This document shows, piece by piece, positions 1 through 9,754 of a stretch of DNA of 38,574 nucleotides. Every line of letters begins with the position of its first letter. Position 1 is the first letter of the stretch. Under the pieces are notes generated by a model, which did not search any database, had not been told where the DNA came from, and worked only from the letters and a program-made list of their open reading frames with translations. The translations under genes were made by a program, and so were the position numbers. The DNA is taken from assembly GCA_016931895.1 (NCBI GenBank), contig JAFGDY010000298.1, positions 1 to 38,574 on the forward strand, in the 5' to 3' direction. The stretch is from Anaerolineae bacterium. Lineage in GTDB: Bacteria; Chloroflexota; Anaerolineae; 4572-78; J111.

Positions 1-63
1 GAAAAGAAGCCTGCCCTTAAGCTTACTCCTGAACAATTAGCTCTTTTCCCTGACTTCATTTAG
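1..63 (+). CDS. C-terminal tail of a gene entering from the left (partial)
   Basis: Frame 1 is open from the first base to a TAG at 61-63 and encodes 20 residues (ends LALFPDFI). The other two forward frames hit stops within 40 bases. It is followed by a hairpin that could end its transcript. The tail is too short to assign a family, and it may be chance. Confidence 0.3.
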   Translation, partial: EKKPALKLTPEQLALFPDFI

Positions 64-146
64 TTATCCCGAACTCAGGTTATTAAATAATTTTTACTCC
101 TATTTTACTCTACTTTGAGTGAGGCCATCGTATCATTTATAAATTA

Positions 147-167
147 ATCCCAAGTTAAATTTGGGAT
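147..167 (+). terminator. Possible intrinsic terminator of the upstream partial gene
   Basis: ATCCCAA (147-153) pairs with TTGGGAT (161-167) over a 7-base loop, and is followed by AGCCTTTT. The stem is short and the T-run modest, so this is a weak call. It lies just upstream of the promoter for the response regulator. Confidence 0.35.
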
Positions 168-181
168 AGCCTTTTGGGTGA

Positions 182-210
182 TTGGCGCGGCGACGACCTT
201 ATGTTATAAT
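182..210 (+). promoter_or_regulatory. Sigma-70-type promoter for the response regulator
   Basis: A perfect TATAAT at 205-210 is preceded, with 17-base spacing, by TTGGCG at 182-187 (4 of 6 matches to TTGACA). The start codon at 341 leaves a 5' leader of about 120 bases in which I saw no obvious riboswitch fold. Confidence 0.6.
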
Positions 211-340
211 ACCGGCACAGCGTTGGTCAAAGGTTTAGGGGAACTCCAGGTAAGGTATCTCTCAAAATAGTGCGGTTACAGAAGAGAAGATAGCCATTCT
301 TTAACAATAATCCTGGGGCTCCTGGAGAGGAAAAATTGTT

Positions 341-1063
341 ATGACTATGTCTTCAGCAACAGAAACCCCTCTACCACGAATCCTTGTTGTTGATGACGAC
401 GTAGAAGTGGCTAAATCTATTGAAGCAAGTTTGCGTCATCATTACAAAGTTTTTGTGGTTTATAGTGGGGTGGAAGCGCTGAAACAAGTTCGACGTCATC
501 CGCCAGACCTCATTGTGCTGGATGTGCTGATGCCAGATATGGATGGTTTTGAAACCTGTCGCCAATTGCGGCTTGACCCGACCCTGGCCAATATCCCCAT
601 TCTATTTTTAACGGCCCTGGGCCGGCCAGAAGATAGGGTGGCAGGCTTTCGGGCCGGGGCCGATGATTATTTAACCAAACCCTTCAACCTGGAAGAACTC
701 CAACTGCGCATCAAGGCCATCCTGCGCCGAGTCGCCCCGCCTGTTTCCCTGACCAGCGCCAACATTCAAATCCGCGATCTTGTGCTTAACCGGAACAGCT
801 ATCAGGTAACCACGGGCAAAAAACAGGCCAAACTAACCCCCATTGAATTTGATTTGCTCTACCATTTGATGATGCATCCCCAAGAAGTTTTTACCAGTGA
901 GCGTTTGTTGCAAGAGGTTTGGGACTATCCTTCGGAGAGCGGTAGCCCCGACCTGGTGCGCATGCACATTAAAAATTTGCGCCAGAAAATTGAAGCTGAT
1001 CCCGGCAACCCGGAATTTATTTTAACTATTCCTCGCCGGGGATATACCATTGCTTCAGAGTGA
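341..1063 (+). CDS. OmpR/PhoB-family response regulator
   Basis: This is a 240-residue DNA-binding response regulator. The N-terminal receiver (about residues 13-125) has the acidic pair D18/D19, the phosphoacceptor D61 in LDVLMPDMDG, T91 and K113. A winged-helix effector domain follows (about 145-238), with the RxH(I/L)xxLRxKIE pattern and the terminal RRGYT. All phosphotransfer residues are present, so it should be a functional phospho-switch. The start at 341 is supported by GGAGAGG ten bases upstream. It has its own promoter and is closed by a strong hairpin at 1094-1124, so it is monocistronic. No cognate kinase is adjacent. The soluble GAF kinase at 2170 is the nearest candidate. Confidence 0.92.
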   Translation: MTMSSATETPLPRILVVDDDVEVAKSIEASLRHHYKVFVVYSGVEALKQVRRHPPDLIVLDVLMPDMDGFETCRQLRLDPTLANIPILFLTALGRPEDRVAGFRAGADDYLTKPFNLEELQLRIKAILRRVAPPVSLTSANIQIRDLVLNRNSYQVTTGKKQAKLTPIEFDLLYHLMMHPQEVFTSERLLQEVWDYPSESGSPDLVRMHIKNLRQKIEADPGNPEFILTIPRRGYTIASE

Positions 1064-1093
1064 AAACTTTAGGTCAAAACGTGGCGGCTAAAT

Positions 1094-1124
1094 AAAATCC
1101 CGCCTGAGCTTTCGGCGGGATTTT
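1094..1124. terminator. Intrinsic terminator, probably bidirectional
   Basis: AAAATCCCGCC (1094-1104) is perfectly complementary to GGCGGGATTTT (1114-1124), with a 9-base loop. The A-run on the left and T-run on the right let it serve both the response regulator on + and the small gene on - that converges on it. Confidence 0.85.
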
Positions 1125-1153
1125 GTTATGTTATCTTTTTTGTGAAGGCCGGG

Positions 1154-1393
1154 TTAGCCGGCCATATCCAAGATTTTCTGTTGTTCAGTAACCGGCTCCA
1201 ACAACTCAACCTTATTACGCACAATCCGGGTCGGTCGGGTAGGGGCGTTAGACAGTGCTTTTTCCAATTGTTTGATTTCTGGATATAAATCATCTGTTGT
1301 TTGGGGCGACGCAGTTGACCAACGCTTCTGAGTGAGCCAGTCAATAACTTCGGTTAGCTTTTGGGTAATCGAATTTTGTGACTGCGTATTCAT
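1154..1393 (-). CDS. Small hypothetical protein (79 aa)
   Basis: The frame is open further upstream, but the start is placed at the internal ATG (protein begins MNTQSQNS) because AAGGAG lies 12 bases before it. The next in-frame ATG upstream abuts the ribosome site and is unusable. The product is hydrophilic, with an amphipathic N-terminal helix (TQKLTEVIDWLTQKRW) and a charged middle. No signal peptide or membrane segment is seen. I do not recognise the family. It converges on the terminator at 1094-1124. The start is well supported; reality as a gene is moderately supported. Confidence 0.5.
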   Translation of the reverse strand: MNTQSQNSITQKLTEVIDWLTQKRWSTASPQTTDDLYPEIKQLEKALSNAPTRPTRIVRNKVELLEPVTEQQKILDMAG

Positions 1394-1595
1394 CAGGAAT
1401 ATCATCTCCTTGTTAAACATACAATAACTTTTTTTGTTCCCTTCTTTCTTTGACAACGCCTGGCCGAGGACAACGGCTTCTGACGCCATAGTTTAGCAAT
1501 ATTCCCTTTCTTTATAGTACATGCCAGGGGCCTATTTTATCAACCCCAAAAAGTGGGCATTTGCCCTAACCAAATATATGTTACTGAAGGACTGA

Positions 1596-2160
<565 letters not shown>

Positions 2161-2169
2161 AGGGTAGTT

Positions 2170-4371
2170 ATGCCATCTGGCGGTAAAAATCCTCGTATTT
2201 TAATTATTGCTCCCACCGACGATGCCTCTTTGCGCGTTAGCCTGGAAAAACAATATGGCCTGGTGGTGCGTCATCAAACCAGCGGGCAGGCGGCCCTGGC
2301 CGTTCTGCAAACCACCCGGCTTGATTTGGTGGTGCTCAATGCCAATTTGGCCGACCCCCCGGCTTCAACGCTTTTGGCCCAATTGACCGCGCAAGAGGTT
2401 GATTTGCCAGTGGTATTGGTGGGAGCCAACGGGAAATCGTTTGGCCCGGATAGGGATTTTAATTATCCAAACATCATTGGCTGGCTCAATCAACCCTTTA
2501 CGCCCGCCGAATTGGCCTCCGTTATTCATTCTGCGCTGGCCAGCCCCCCCTCCACCAGTGATCTGGTTTTGGCCAAACGCGCCGAGTTGGTGGAGGCCAA
2601 CCAGCAGCTTACGCAGCGAGTTCAGGAGTTGGAAACCCTGTTTAAAATTGGCAAATCCGTCACCGCGCTGCTGGACCTGGAGGCCGTGCTCAGCCTGCTG
2701 GTCAAATCTGCGGTCAAGTTGGCCGGGGCCGATGAAGCTTATTTGCTCCTGGTTGATGAAACCAGCGGCGACCTGTACCTGCGGGCGCAGACCAATTTGG
2801 GAATTGAGGCCACGCAGGATTTCCGCATCCGGGTTAACGACTCCATTTCCGGCCAGGTGGTCAAAAACGGCGAACCGATTATCCTGGCCAGGGATAGCAA
2901 CAGCCTGAAGGTAAAAACCGGCTTAACCGTTTATTCTTTGGTGAATGTGCCGGTGAAAGTGGGGCCGGAGGTGATTGGCGTGCTGGGGGTTGATAATCGC
3001 CGCCAGACGCGGGCTTTCACCGGCGACGACCAGAAGCTTTTGTCCGCGCTGGCCGATTGGGCCGCCATTGCCATTCAAAACGCCAGGCTTTATGCCACCA
3101 CCAAAGAGTTCAGCCGCGATCTCAAACTTATCAATCACGTGAGCCGGTTGGTTTCCAGCACCCTGGATGTGGAACAAATTCCTCGCCTGCTCATCCAGCG
3201 CACCGCCGAGATTTTTGAGGCCGAGTGCGGCTCCCTGGCCCTGGTGTCGGAAGAAAAAGGCGGGGTGATTTTTCAGGCCGCTTACGACGGCGAGGGTCAC
3301 GAGATAAAAACCTTGCGCGACTTTTTGATGCCCTTTGGCGAAGGCATTATTGGCACGGTGGCCCAAACCGGCATCCCCCATCTTGTCAACAATGCCCAGC
3401 AAGACCCCGGCTGGTCTCCCGTGGCCGACCGCTTGACCGGCTTCACCACCAAAAAACTCATTGCCGTCCCCCTCATTGCCGAGGGCAAGATTTTGGGCGT
3501 GATGGAATTGCTCAACAAAAAGGAAGGCGATTTTGGCCAGCGGGATGTTGAACTGCTGCTGCTGGTGGCTGCCTCTGCCGCCATTGCCCTGAGAAACGCC
3601 CAGCAATATACGGCCTTAATGCAAAGCAATGCGGCGCTCCGGGAGGCCCAGGCCCGGCGTATTGCCGCCGAGCGGTGGGCCGTATTGGGTAAGGCGGCCG
3701 GCAACCTGGCCCATCGCATCAATAACACTACCGCTTTGGTGCCGATGACCACCCAATATCTGGCCGAGTTGTTGCAGCAAGTGGACATGTCCCCTGACCT
3801 GAGAAAAGAAGTTGACGAAAATTTGGGCCGCATTGAGCGCAACACCCTTTACACCGTTGACCTGGCCATGGCCCTGTTGCGCCGTTTTCGCCACCAACCG
3901 GCGGAGGCGCAAGAGGTTAACGAATTGGTGAAACGGGCGCTGGCCTCTATTGAAATCCCGGCCAATATCAAAGTAGTGTGCCACCTGGACCCCGACTTGC
4001 CGGCTGTAAATACCAGCGATTTATTGGTAGACATTTTTGTAGAGCTAATCACCAACGCTGTCCAGGCCATGACCCAAACCGTCAGCCTGCTCCGCATTGC
4101 TTCCTTTGCGGTGGGCAACTGCGTTTCTGTGCAGGTAACCGATAATGGGCCGGGCATTCCCAAAGATAAACTCGGCCAGATTTTTGATATGTTCTATACC
4201 ACCAATCCGCGCGGCCTGGGTTTTGGTTTGTGGTGGGTCAAAACCTTTTTAGAGCAGCAAGGCGGCGAAATTACGGTTGAGAGCCAGCCCAACCAGGGCA
4301 CAACCTTTACCGTAACGCTGCCTTGCAACCCCTTGCCGCACCCCCCGCCGTTGCGTTCCTGGACAGAATAG
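2170..4371 (+). CDS. Soluble sensor histidine kinase, pseudo-receiver + two GAF domains
   Basis: This is a 733-residue cytoplasmic kinase with no membrane segments. An N-terminal receiver-like fold (about 8-125) lacks the phosphorylation site: the expected Asp strand reads LVVLNANL and the last conserved Lys is missing. Two GAF sensor domains follow (about 152-307 and 318-480), then a dimerisation/phosphoacceptor helix with LAHRINN (H515) and a HATPase domain with the N box (ELITNAVQA, N629), the DNGPGIP G1 box and GLGFGLWWVK G2 box. The kinase core looks active; the receiver should act as a docking or sensing module only. The gene follows the rtcA remnant by nine bases and precedes a stand-alone receiver (4423), its likely partner. 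The ribosome site (AGGG) is weak. Confidence 0.9.
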   Translation: MPSGGKNPRILIIAPTDDASLRVSLEKQYGLVVRHQTSGQAALAVLQTTRLDLVVLNANLADPPASTLLAQLTAQEVDLPVVLVGANGKSFGPDRDFNYPNIIGWLNQPFTPAELASVIHSALASPPSTSDLVLAKRAELVEANQQLTQRVQELETLFKIGKSVTALLDLEAVLSLLVKSAVKLAGADEAYLLLVDETSGDLYLRAQTNLGIEATQDFRIRVNDSISGQVVKNGEPIILARDSNSLKVKTGLTVYSLVNVPVKVGPEVIGVLGVDNRRQTRAFTGDDQKLLSALADWAAIAIQNARLYATTKEFSRDLKLINHVSRLVSSTLDVEQIPRLLIQRTAEIFEAECGSLALVSEEKGGVIFQAAYDGEGHEIKTLRDFLMPFGEGIIGTVAQTGIPHLVNNAQQDPGWSPVADRLTGFTTKKLIAVPLIAEGKILGVMELLNKKEGDFGQRDVELLLLVAASAAIALRNAQQYTALMQSNAALREAQARRIAAERWAVLGKAAGNLAHRINNTTALVPMTTQYLAELLQQVDMSPDLRKEVDENLGRIERNTLYTVDLAMALLRRFRHQPAEAQEVNELVKRALASIEIPANIKVVCHLDPDLPAVNTSDLLVDIFVELITNAVQAMTQTVSLLRIASFAVGNCVSVQVTDNGPGIPKDKLGQIFDMFYTTNPRGLGFGLWWVKTFLEQQGGEITVESQPNQGTTFTVTLPCNPLPHPPPLRSWTE

Positions 4372-4422
4372 GGTAAGATGGCTGGGTAAGGTATTACTGG
4401 TTATAAAATTATTGGAGAACAC

Positions 4423-4920
4423 ATGATGCGCAAACGTATTTTAGTGGTTGATGATGTGCCCGATTGGCGGGCAATCTTACAAGACGTTTTAAAAAGCGAC
4501 TATGAGGTCAAAACTGTTGATAATTACCAGGCCGCTATGGACGTGATTCGTAAAAGAGAAGCGGAGCTGGTGATTGTTGACCTGCGCCTCAGCCCCACAG
4601 ACGAGAATGACCGCCAGGGGATGGAGTTGTTAAAACAATTGGCCGAACATCGCATTAACTCAATTGTGCTCACCGGCTACCCAGAACGCGCTTTGCAGGA
4701 AGAGGCTCAGGAGAAATATAAGGCTTTTGAATTTATTGACAAGAGTAAAGTGGCCGGAAACCTTAAACGTCTTCGGGAAGTGGTGCGCGAAGCTTTTAAG
4801 ATATTGGAGAAAGTACAGGAAAATCAGAATAACGCTATCCAGGCGGCTGCGGCTTTGCAGCCGGTAAAATTTACCCCGGACCTATCGCCCTGGCCCTTAC
4901 AGAAATACAGAAAAAAATAA
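4423..4920 (+). CDS. Receiver-domain response regulator without DNA-binding domain
   Basis: This 165-residue protein is a receiver domain (about 4-122) with D10/D11, phosphoacceptor D53 in VIVDLRL, T84 and K107 all in place. A 40-residue tail follows that is not a known output domain (Gln/Ala-rich, then proline-containing). A good GGAGA ribosome site lies four bases before the ATG. Its position 51 bases after the GAF kinase makes the pair a probable two-component phosphorelay; output would be through protein contact rather than DNA binding. The loop after D53 (LSPTDENDRQG) is longer than usual. Confidence 0.88.
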   Translation: MMRKRILVVDDVPDWRAILQDVLKSDYEVKTVDNYQAAMDVIRKREAELVIVDLRLSPTDENDRQGMELLKQLAEHRINSIVLTGYPERALQEEAQEKYKAFEFIDKSKVAGNLKRLREVVREAFKILEKVQENQNNAIQAAAALQPVKFTPDLSPWPLQKYRKK

Positions 4921-4949
4921 ATTGCCAATATGCCTGAAAGATTAAACCA

Positions 4950-5690
4950 ATGAGCCTGAACCTGAATATTGAAGGCATTGTTTTATTGCTTTTTTTTATT
5001 GCGCCCGGTTTTTTGTACATGCGCACTTATATGGCCTATCGCCCGCGCTACTATGCTGCCCCCAACGCTTTTGCCCAATTTGTGCTGGCCGTTATTGGCA
5101 GCGCCATTATCCATGCCACGTTGTTCACCGGCATTGCTTTGGGCTTATTGGGTTTCTGGGCCATTACCGGCAATATACTTTATCTCAACACTTATATTGA
5201 CCCAACTATTCCGCTTATCAACTATCCTTTGCCCATTTCAGCCCTGATCATCTTTTTTACTATTCTTTATCTGGCCTTTAGTTTGGTGCTGGCCCGCCGT
5301 TTTGCGGCCTTTTTGGGGTCTCGCACCGGGGCCAGCCGCCCGCGCTGGTGGAAAAGAATTATGGGCGAAGACCCGCCGGAACCTTTTCTGCTGTGGCACA
5401 CCATGCTCCAAATCGAGCCGCTCCAACTTGGTTTAATTCCACCCCACCTCAGGATTCAATTACGTAACGGCGAATACTTTGAAGGCGACCTCTACCAGAT
5501 GCGGCTGGTAGGCGATGAAGAAAACACCGTTGAATTGGCTTTGCGCCGCATCTCCCGCCGGCCCAGCCCGCCAAAGTACGAGGGCGAAGCCGATATGCAG
5601 CCCTCGGATTTGGACCCTTTGCCCGACCAGGTTATCCTGCTCAAATCTGCTGATATTCTGTGGCTGACCCGCAACGATATTCCGCGGTAA
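4950..5690 (+). CDS. DUF6338-like membrane protein
   Basis: This 246-residue protein has three hydrophobic segments (about residues 8-24, 40-70, 95-118) followed by a soluble C-terminal half of about 120 residues that ends in ILWLTRNDIPR. The PGFLYMR motif after the first helix, and a C-terminal domain that reads like a small beta-barrel, resemble the DUF6338 family, whose function is unknown. It is the last of the kinase/receiver series on this strand, 29 bases after the receiver gene, and may be co-transcribed with it. The family name is from memory of the motif pattern; function is not assigned. Confidence 0.6.
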   Translation: MSLNLNIEGIVLLLFFIAPGFLYMRTYMAYRPRYYAAPNAFAQFVLAVIGSAIIHATLFTGIALGLLGFWAITGNILYLNTYIDPTIPLINYPLPISALIIFFTILYLAFSLVLARRFAAFLGSRTGASRPRWWKRIMGEDPPEPFLLWHTMLQIEPLQLGLIPPHLRIQLRNGEYFEGDLYQMRLVGDEENTVELALRRISRRPSPPKYEGEADMQPSDLDPLPDQVILLKSADILWLTRNDIPR

Positions 5691-5770
5691 ATAGTATTCG
5701 CCTTGCGCATTTTGGGGTTTTACGTAGGCCATCCGCCAAAATGCATTATCCAAAAAGGAACACCTGACGC

Positions 5771-6706
5771 ATGTTTGAAGTTATCTTTCTTGGCACCTCC
5801 GCTTCAGCCCCGTCCATTCAGCGCGGGCTTTCGGCCAATATAGTGTTGTACCGGGAGCATCGTTTTTTGATTGACTGCGGCGAAGGCACTCAACGCCAAA
5901 TTTTGCGCAGCGGCCTGGGCTTCAAACGGCTCAATAAAATATTGCTCACCCACGGCCACCTGGACCACATTCTGGGCCTGGGAGGGCTGGCTTCCACCTT
6001 TAGCCGCTGGGAAGCCATTGATTCTATGGAAATCTATGGCGGTTCGGCCACCCTGGCCCGCGTTAAAGATTTGTTGCTCAAAGTGGTTCTGCGCGCCGAT
6101 AAATTATCCCTCAAACTCAAGTTCATTTCCCTTAAACCCGGCCTTATTTTTGAGGATGACGCCTTTCAATTAAGCGCCTTCCCGGTAACCCACCGGGGCG
6201 CGGATTGTTTTGGTTTTTTATTTCAAGAAAAAGTGCGCCACCCCTTTTTAAACGATAAAGCCGAAGCCCTGGGCGTGCCCGTTGGCCCGGAACGGCGGCA
6301 ATTGGTGGCCGGCAAAGCCGTTACCCTGGCCAACGGCCAGGTGATTCAGCCCGATGCGGTGCTGGGGCCGGCAGTGCCCGGGGCCAAGCTGGTTTTTGTA
6401 GGCGATACCGGGCGCACGGATGATTTGCTGGAAGTTGCCCAAAATGCCGATGCCCTGATCATTGAAGCCACCTATCTCAATGCAGAGGCAGAAATGGCCC
6501 ACCGTTTTGGCCACATCACCGCTACCCAGGCGGCGCAACTGGCCGGCCAGGCTAACGTGCAGCGGCTCTACTTAACCCATCTCTCCCGCCGCTACCGTGA
6601 CCAAGACGTAGAGGACGAAGCGCGCGCTATTTTTCCCAACACCACGGTGGCGCGGGATTTTGACCGGATAAAAGTAACGAGGGAGAAAAGTCACAGGTTT
6701 GAATGA
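5771..6706 (+). CDS. rnz: Ribonuclease Z (tRNA 3' endonuclease)
   Basis: This 311-residue metallo-beta-lactamase-fold nuclease removes 3' trailers from tRNA precursors. The zinc-binding signature THGHLDH gives H61, H63, D65 and H66. Further ligands are H140 (PVTHRGAD), D211 (VGDTGR) and H269 (THLSRRY). It has the exosite-region sequence after H140 and the Thr/Ser-rich N-terminus LGTSASAPS typical of the ElaC/RNase Z short form. AAGGAA lies about ten bases upstream of the ATG. It starts a housekeeping pair with rsmG, only 25 bases downstream. Length and motifs are complete. Confidence 0.95.
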   Translation: MFEVIFLGTSASAPSIQRGLSANIVLYREHRFLIDCGEGTQRQILRSGLGFKRLNKILLTHGHLDHILGLGGLASTFSRWEAIDSMEIYGGSATLARVKDLLLKVVLRADKLSLKLKFISLKPGLIFEDDAFQLSAFPVTHRGADCFGFLFQEKVRHPFLNDKAEALGVPVGPERRQLVAGKAVTLANGQVIQPDAVLGPAVPGAKLVFVGDTGRTDDLLEVAQNADALIIEATYLNAEAEMAHRFGHITATQAAQLAGQANVQRLYLTHLSRRYRDQDVEDEARAIFPNTTVARDFDRIKVTREKSHRFE

Positions 6707-6731
6707 ATTATAGGGATTGATATTTACCAAA

Positions 6732-7448
6732 ATGCAACAACTTCTTTATGATAACGCCCAGTCATTCAACCTTTTTCTCACCCATACCCAACTCAACGCT
6801 TTTACCCAATACAGCCGGGCACTCATTGCCTGGAATCAGAAAGTCAATCTCACCCGCATTGTCGCGCCGGAAGAAATTGCGGTGAAACATTTTCTCGACT
6901 CGCTCTCTGTTTGCCTGGTTTTGCCAAACTTACCCCCAGATCTTTCTATCATTGACGTGGGCGCGGGCGCGGGTTTTCCCGGCCTGCCCCTCAAAATTGC
7001 CCGGCCCGAGATACACTTGACGCTGCTGGAATCAACCGCCAAAAAAACCGCATTTCTCCAACATTTAGTTGATCTTCTGCAATTAAACAACGTAACCGTT
7101 TTGACCGCTCGCGCCGAAGAGGCCGGTCAGCAGGCCGCACACCGCGAGCAGTACGACGTGGCCGTAGCTCGGGCCGTGGCCGCGCTGCCTATGCTGGTCG
7201 AATACACCTTGCCTTTGGTCAAAGTGGGGGGGCGGGTGATTGTCCAAAAAGGCCGGCATCCCGCCGTTGAAGTCAGAACAGCGGTCCAGGCCCTGGGGAT
7301 TTTAGGCGGCCAGATGGGCCAGATTTTGCCCGTTGACGTGCCGGGGCTGGAGGCCGAACGCCACCTGGTGGTTATTCATAAACAAAAACCCACGCCAAAA
7401 CAATATCCGCGCCGGCCCGGTCTACCGGCCAAAAAGCCGATTACCTGA
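6732..7448 (+). CDS. rsmG: 16S rRNA (guanine527-N7)-methyltransferase
   Basis: RsmG methylates G527 of 16S rRNA using S-adenosylmethionine. The start at the ATG 6732 (MQQLLYDNAQ) matches the usual family N-terminus; a TTG at 6717 in the same frame is a less likely start. Seen are WNQKVNLTRI, EEIAVKHFLDSL and the SAM-binding loop IDVGAGAGFPGLPLKI (about residues 74-89), then the acidic LLES and the VAVARAVAALP catalytic-side motif. The product has 238 residues with a basic proline-rich tail. It ends five bases before the stop of the converging cdaA-like gene, leaving no room for a separate terminator. Confidence 0.95.
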   Translation: MQQLLYDNAQSFNLFLTHTQLNAFTQYSRALIAWNQKVNLTRIVAPEEIAVKHFLDSLSVCLVLPNLPPDLSIIDVGAGAGFPGLPLKIARPEIHLTLLESTAKKTAFLQHLVDLLQLNNVTVLTARAEEAGQQAAHREQYDVAVARAVAALPMLVEYTLPLVKVGGRVIVQKGRHPAVEVRTAVQALGILGGQMGQILPVDVPGLEAERHLVVIHKQKPTPKQYPRRPGLPAKKPIT

Positions 7449-7453
7449 ACCGG

Positions 7454-9574
7454 CTATCTTTCTTGCCAGGTATAAGCATTATTGGACATTGTGACCAGCA
7501 CTGCGGGCGGCATAAGCTGCGCCCGGATGCCATCGGGCGTGATAATACTGGGCACAAGTTCAACATTTTCGCCTGGCGTAAGGCCGTTGAGGTCCACCCA
7601 TACCCGGATCAAGATGGGGTCGTTCTCGATCTGCTGCAACGTAGGCAACGGCCCGCTGAGCAGCACGTCTACGGTGGGAGGCTTGAGGGTAGCCGTGATG
7701 CTCGCCGGCAGGCCGGGCAATTCCACCGGGCGGGCAACCAGCAGGTCCCCGGTGCGAGCCTTGATCTGGACGGTGACGTTTACGGCGCGCACTACACTGC
7801 CGTTGTTGGTATCCAAAGCCTGCACCCCGGCCGGCAAGTCAAGCGGAACCTGAGTTTCCAGGTTGCCAAAGGCCTGGCTGATGTTTATGGGCACGGTATC
7901 AATAAACCCGCCTATTTCCGCCAAACGTTCCGGCGGGCCTTGCAGGGCCACACTGGCCGGGCTAACGTTCAGGCCGCTTAACCAGTAGCCCAAGGGCGGC
8001 GGACCGCTGGGCACCACCCGAACCCCCACGTCGCGGGCGTTGGCGCGCTGCTGGATGGGAATATTGACCCGGACCTGGGCGGGTTCCAGGTTGATCCCGG
8101 TCATTTCACGGCCATCTTGGTCTAATGCCTGCAAGGGGCGGGTTTCTTGCAGCGACGCCCCCGCATTGGCCAAAGACACGGAAGTGCGAACCCGGCTGAC
8201 GGCTTCTACCAGCGGTTCCGGCCCGCTCACCTGAACTTGCGCCGGCACAGCGGCAGGTTGGCCCGTGATTCTGTAGGCCGGCGATAGGTTTTGTTGATCG
8301 GGCAAATCTATGGCCACAGGCAGGGTTTTGCTGATAACCGGCGCTATCTCCAGATCCAGGATGGGAGGGTCTACCGATAATACCCGCACCGAGGCAGCGC
8401 CGGAATTGACCTGAATAGGCGAATGTTGCAAGCCCGGCAAGGCCTCCTTTAAAGAGACAACCGCCTGAAAACTGGCGGGGCGAAGGGTCAAACCCACCTC
8501 GGCCGTGGCTTGCACTATGGCCGATACCGTAGCCGGCGGGGGGGTCATCAGGGCGCTGTTGACCGGCAAATCCACCACCCGCAGGGGGATATTATCCACC
8601 CTATACCGCCGCGCCGGATTGGTCTGCTCACTCACAAACGACCAGGCCGCCACCCCCAACAACAGAGAAATCAACATAAGGTTAAAGTATGGCCAAAGGC
8701 GGCGCAACAAGGATGGTTGGCCGGACTGTGGCCAGAGTTGAAGAATAAAATGACGCAGCGACAGGGAGGATGGTTGAGCAGTAAGAGGCGCATAAAAATT
8801 AAACACCTGTTCCCGCAGAGTGGTGCTTTTGAGGGGGCGCCACAAGCGGCCGTCACGCGCCACCGAAATCTCGCCTGTTTCTTCACTCACCACAATCACC
8901 AGGGCGTCGTAGTTTTCACAAAGGCCCACGGCGGCCCGGTGCCGCGTGCCCAGGCGGCGTTCGGCGGGGAGGGGGTTTTGGGTGAGCGGCAATACGCAGC
9001 CGGCGGCCGTTATCTGATCGCCGCGAATAATCACCGCGCCATCGTGTAGGGGTGTGCCGGGATAAAAGATGGATTGAAGTAACTCGCCGGTGGCCTGACC
9101 GTCAAAAGGGATGCCGGTTTCCACTATCTCCTGCAACGAGTCGTTGCCCTCTAAAACAATCAAGGCCCCGGTTTTACTTCTGGATAGGTTTTCAATCGCC
9201 GGCATTAACCTGGCCAAGATCGACTCTGTGGCCGTCTGCCGCACGGCCCGGCCAATGGCCGTATTGCGGCCCAAACGTTCCAATAAACGGCGTAGTTCCG
9301 GCTGAAAAATAATGGGCGTGCCTACCAATAGGGCAATCAGGGAAACCCGCACCAGCCAATCAAAGGCGGGCAGGGGCAAGACAATGGTGACAATGAGCAG
9401 GAGCGCGCCCAGGGCCAGCGTGCCGCGCAATAAAAAACCGGCCCGGCTTCGCTGGATCAAGTTGAGTAACACAAAAAAGGCCATGCTGACCAGCAGTAAA
9501 TCTAGCCCTTCCAGCCAGGTTAAATTTGACAACCGGAACATGGCATCGGCATATAAAGATTGTAAGGGCGTCAT
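7454..9574 (-). CDS. cdaA: Diadenylate cyclase fused to YbbR-domain regulator (CdaA-CdaR fusion)
   Basis: This 706-residue membrane protein makes c-di-AMP from two ATP. Residues 20-95 form three hydrophobic helices as in CdaA. The DAC domain (about 105-245) has both catalytic motifs, DGA (178-180, in LHDGAVII) and RHR (211-213, in GTRHRAA). A fourth membrane helix follows (about 295-312), and then roughly 390 residues of extracytoplasmic YbbR repeats with the recurrent VxVSGP, LQGP and LSGP turns. In Firmicutes, CdaA and its YbbR regulator CdaR are separate adjacent genes that bind each other; here they are one chain. The ATG at 9574 has only a poor ribosome site. The gene is divergent from the GH3-like gene at 9755. 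Confidence 0.93.
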   Translation of the reverse strand: MTPLQSLYADAMFRLSNLTWLEGLDLLLVSMAFFVLLNLIQRSRAGFLLRGTLALGALLLIVTIVLPLPAFDWLVRVSLIALLVGTPIIFQPELRRLLERLGRNTAIGRAVRQTATESILARLMPAIENLSRSKTGALIVLEGNDSLQEIVETGIPFDGQATGELLQSIFYPGTPLHDGAVIIRGDQITAAGCVLPLTQNPLPAERRLGTRHRAAVGLCENYDALVIVVSEETGEISVARDGRLWRPLKSTTLREQVFNFYAPLTAQPSSLSLRHFILQLWPQSGQPSLLRRLWPYFNLMLISLLLGVAAWSFVSEQTNPARRYRVDNIPLRVVDLPVNSALMTPPPATVSAIVQATAEVGLTLRPASFQAVVSLKEALPGLQHSPIQVNSGAASVRVLSVDPPILDLEIAPVISKTLPVAIDLPDQQNLSPAYRITGQPAAVPAQVQVSGPEPLVEAVSRVRTSVSLANAGASLQETRPLQALDQDGREMTGINLEPAQVRVNIPIQQRANARDVGVRVVPSGPPPLGYWLSGLNVSPASVALQGPPERLAEIGGFIDTVPINISQAFGNLETQVPLDLPAGVQALDTNNGSVVRAVNVTVQIKARTGDLLVARPVELPGLPASITATLKPPTVDVLLSGPLPTLQQIENDPILIRVWVDLNGLTPGENVELVPSIITPDGIRAQLMPPAVLVTMSNNAYTWQER

Positions 9575-9640
9575 GGGAGCCTACCGCAGTTTGACCACAG
9601 TTTAAAATCCGATTGGTTTTTTCTTTTCATGATAGGTCTT

Positions 9641-9680
9641 CTTTCCTCCCCCCTCATAAATCTTCCTCCCCCCTCATAAA
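9641..9680. repeat. Short tandem duplication (2 x 20 bp)
   Basis: CTTTCCTCCCCCCTCATAAA (9641-9660) is followed directly by TCTTCCTCCCCCCTCATAAA (9661-9680), differing at two positions. It lies in the 180-base divergent gap between the cyclase fusion and the GH3-like gene. There are only two units with no spacers, so it is not a CRISPR. Confidence 0.8.
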
Positions 9681-9754
9681 TCTGTTGAGACTTAATTATA
9701 CGCCAGCAACGGCTTAAACCTTCATCCCTGAGAATCTTTGGGAAAGGAAATTAA

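Noticed and set aside
2923-3606. 227-residue open frame on the - strand
   Set aside because: Shadow of the GAF domains of the histidine kinase.
8510-9049. 179-residue open frame on the + strand
   Set aside because: It lies entirely antisense to the DAC/YbbR coding sequence and is compositionally a GC-rich shadow without recognisable domain.
9641-9680. CRISPR-like repeat
   Set aside because: Only two adjacent 20-bp units with no spacer and no cas genes.
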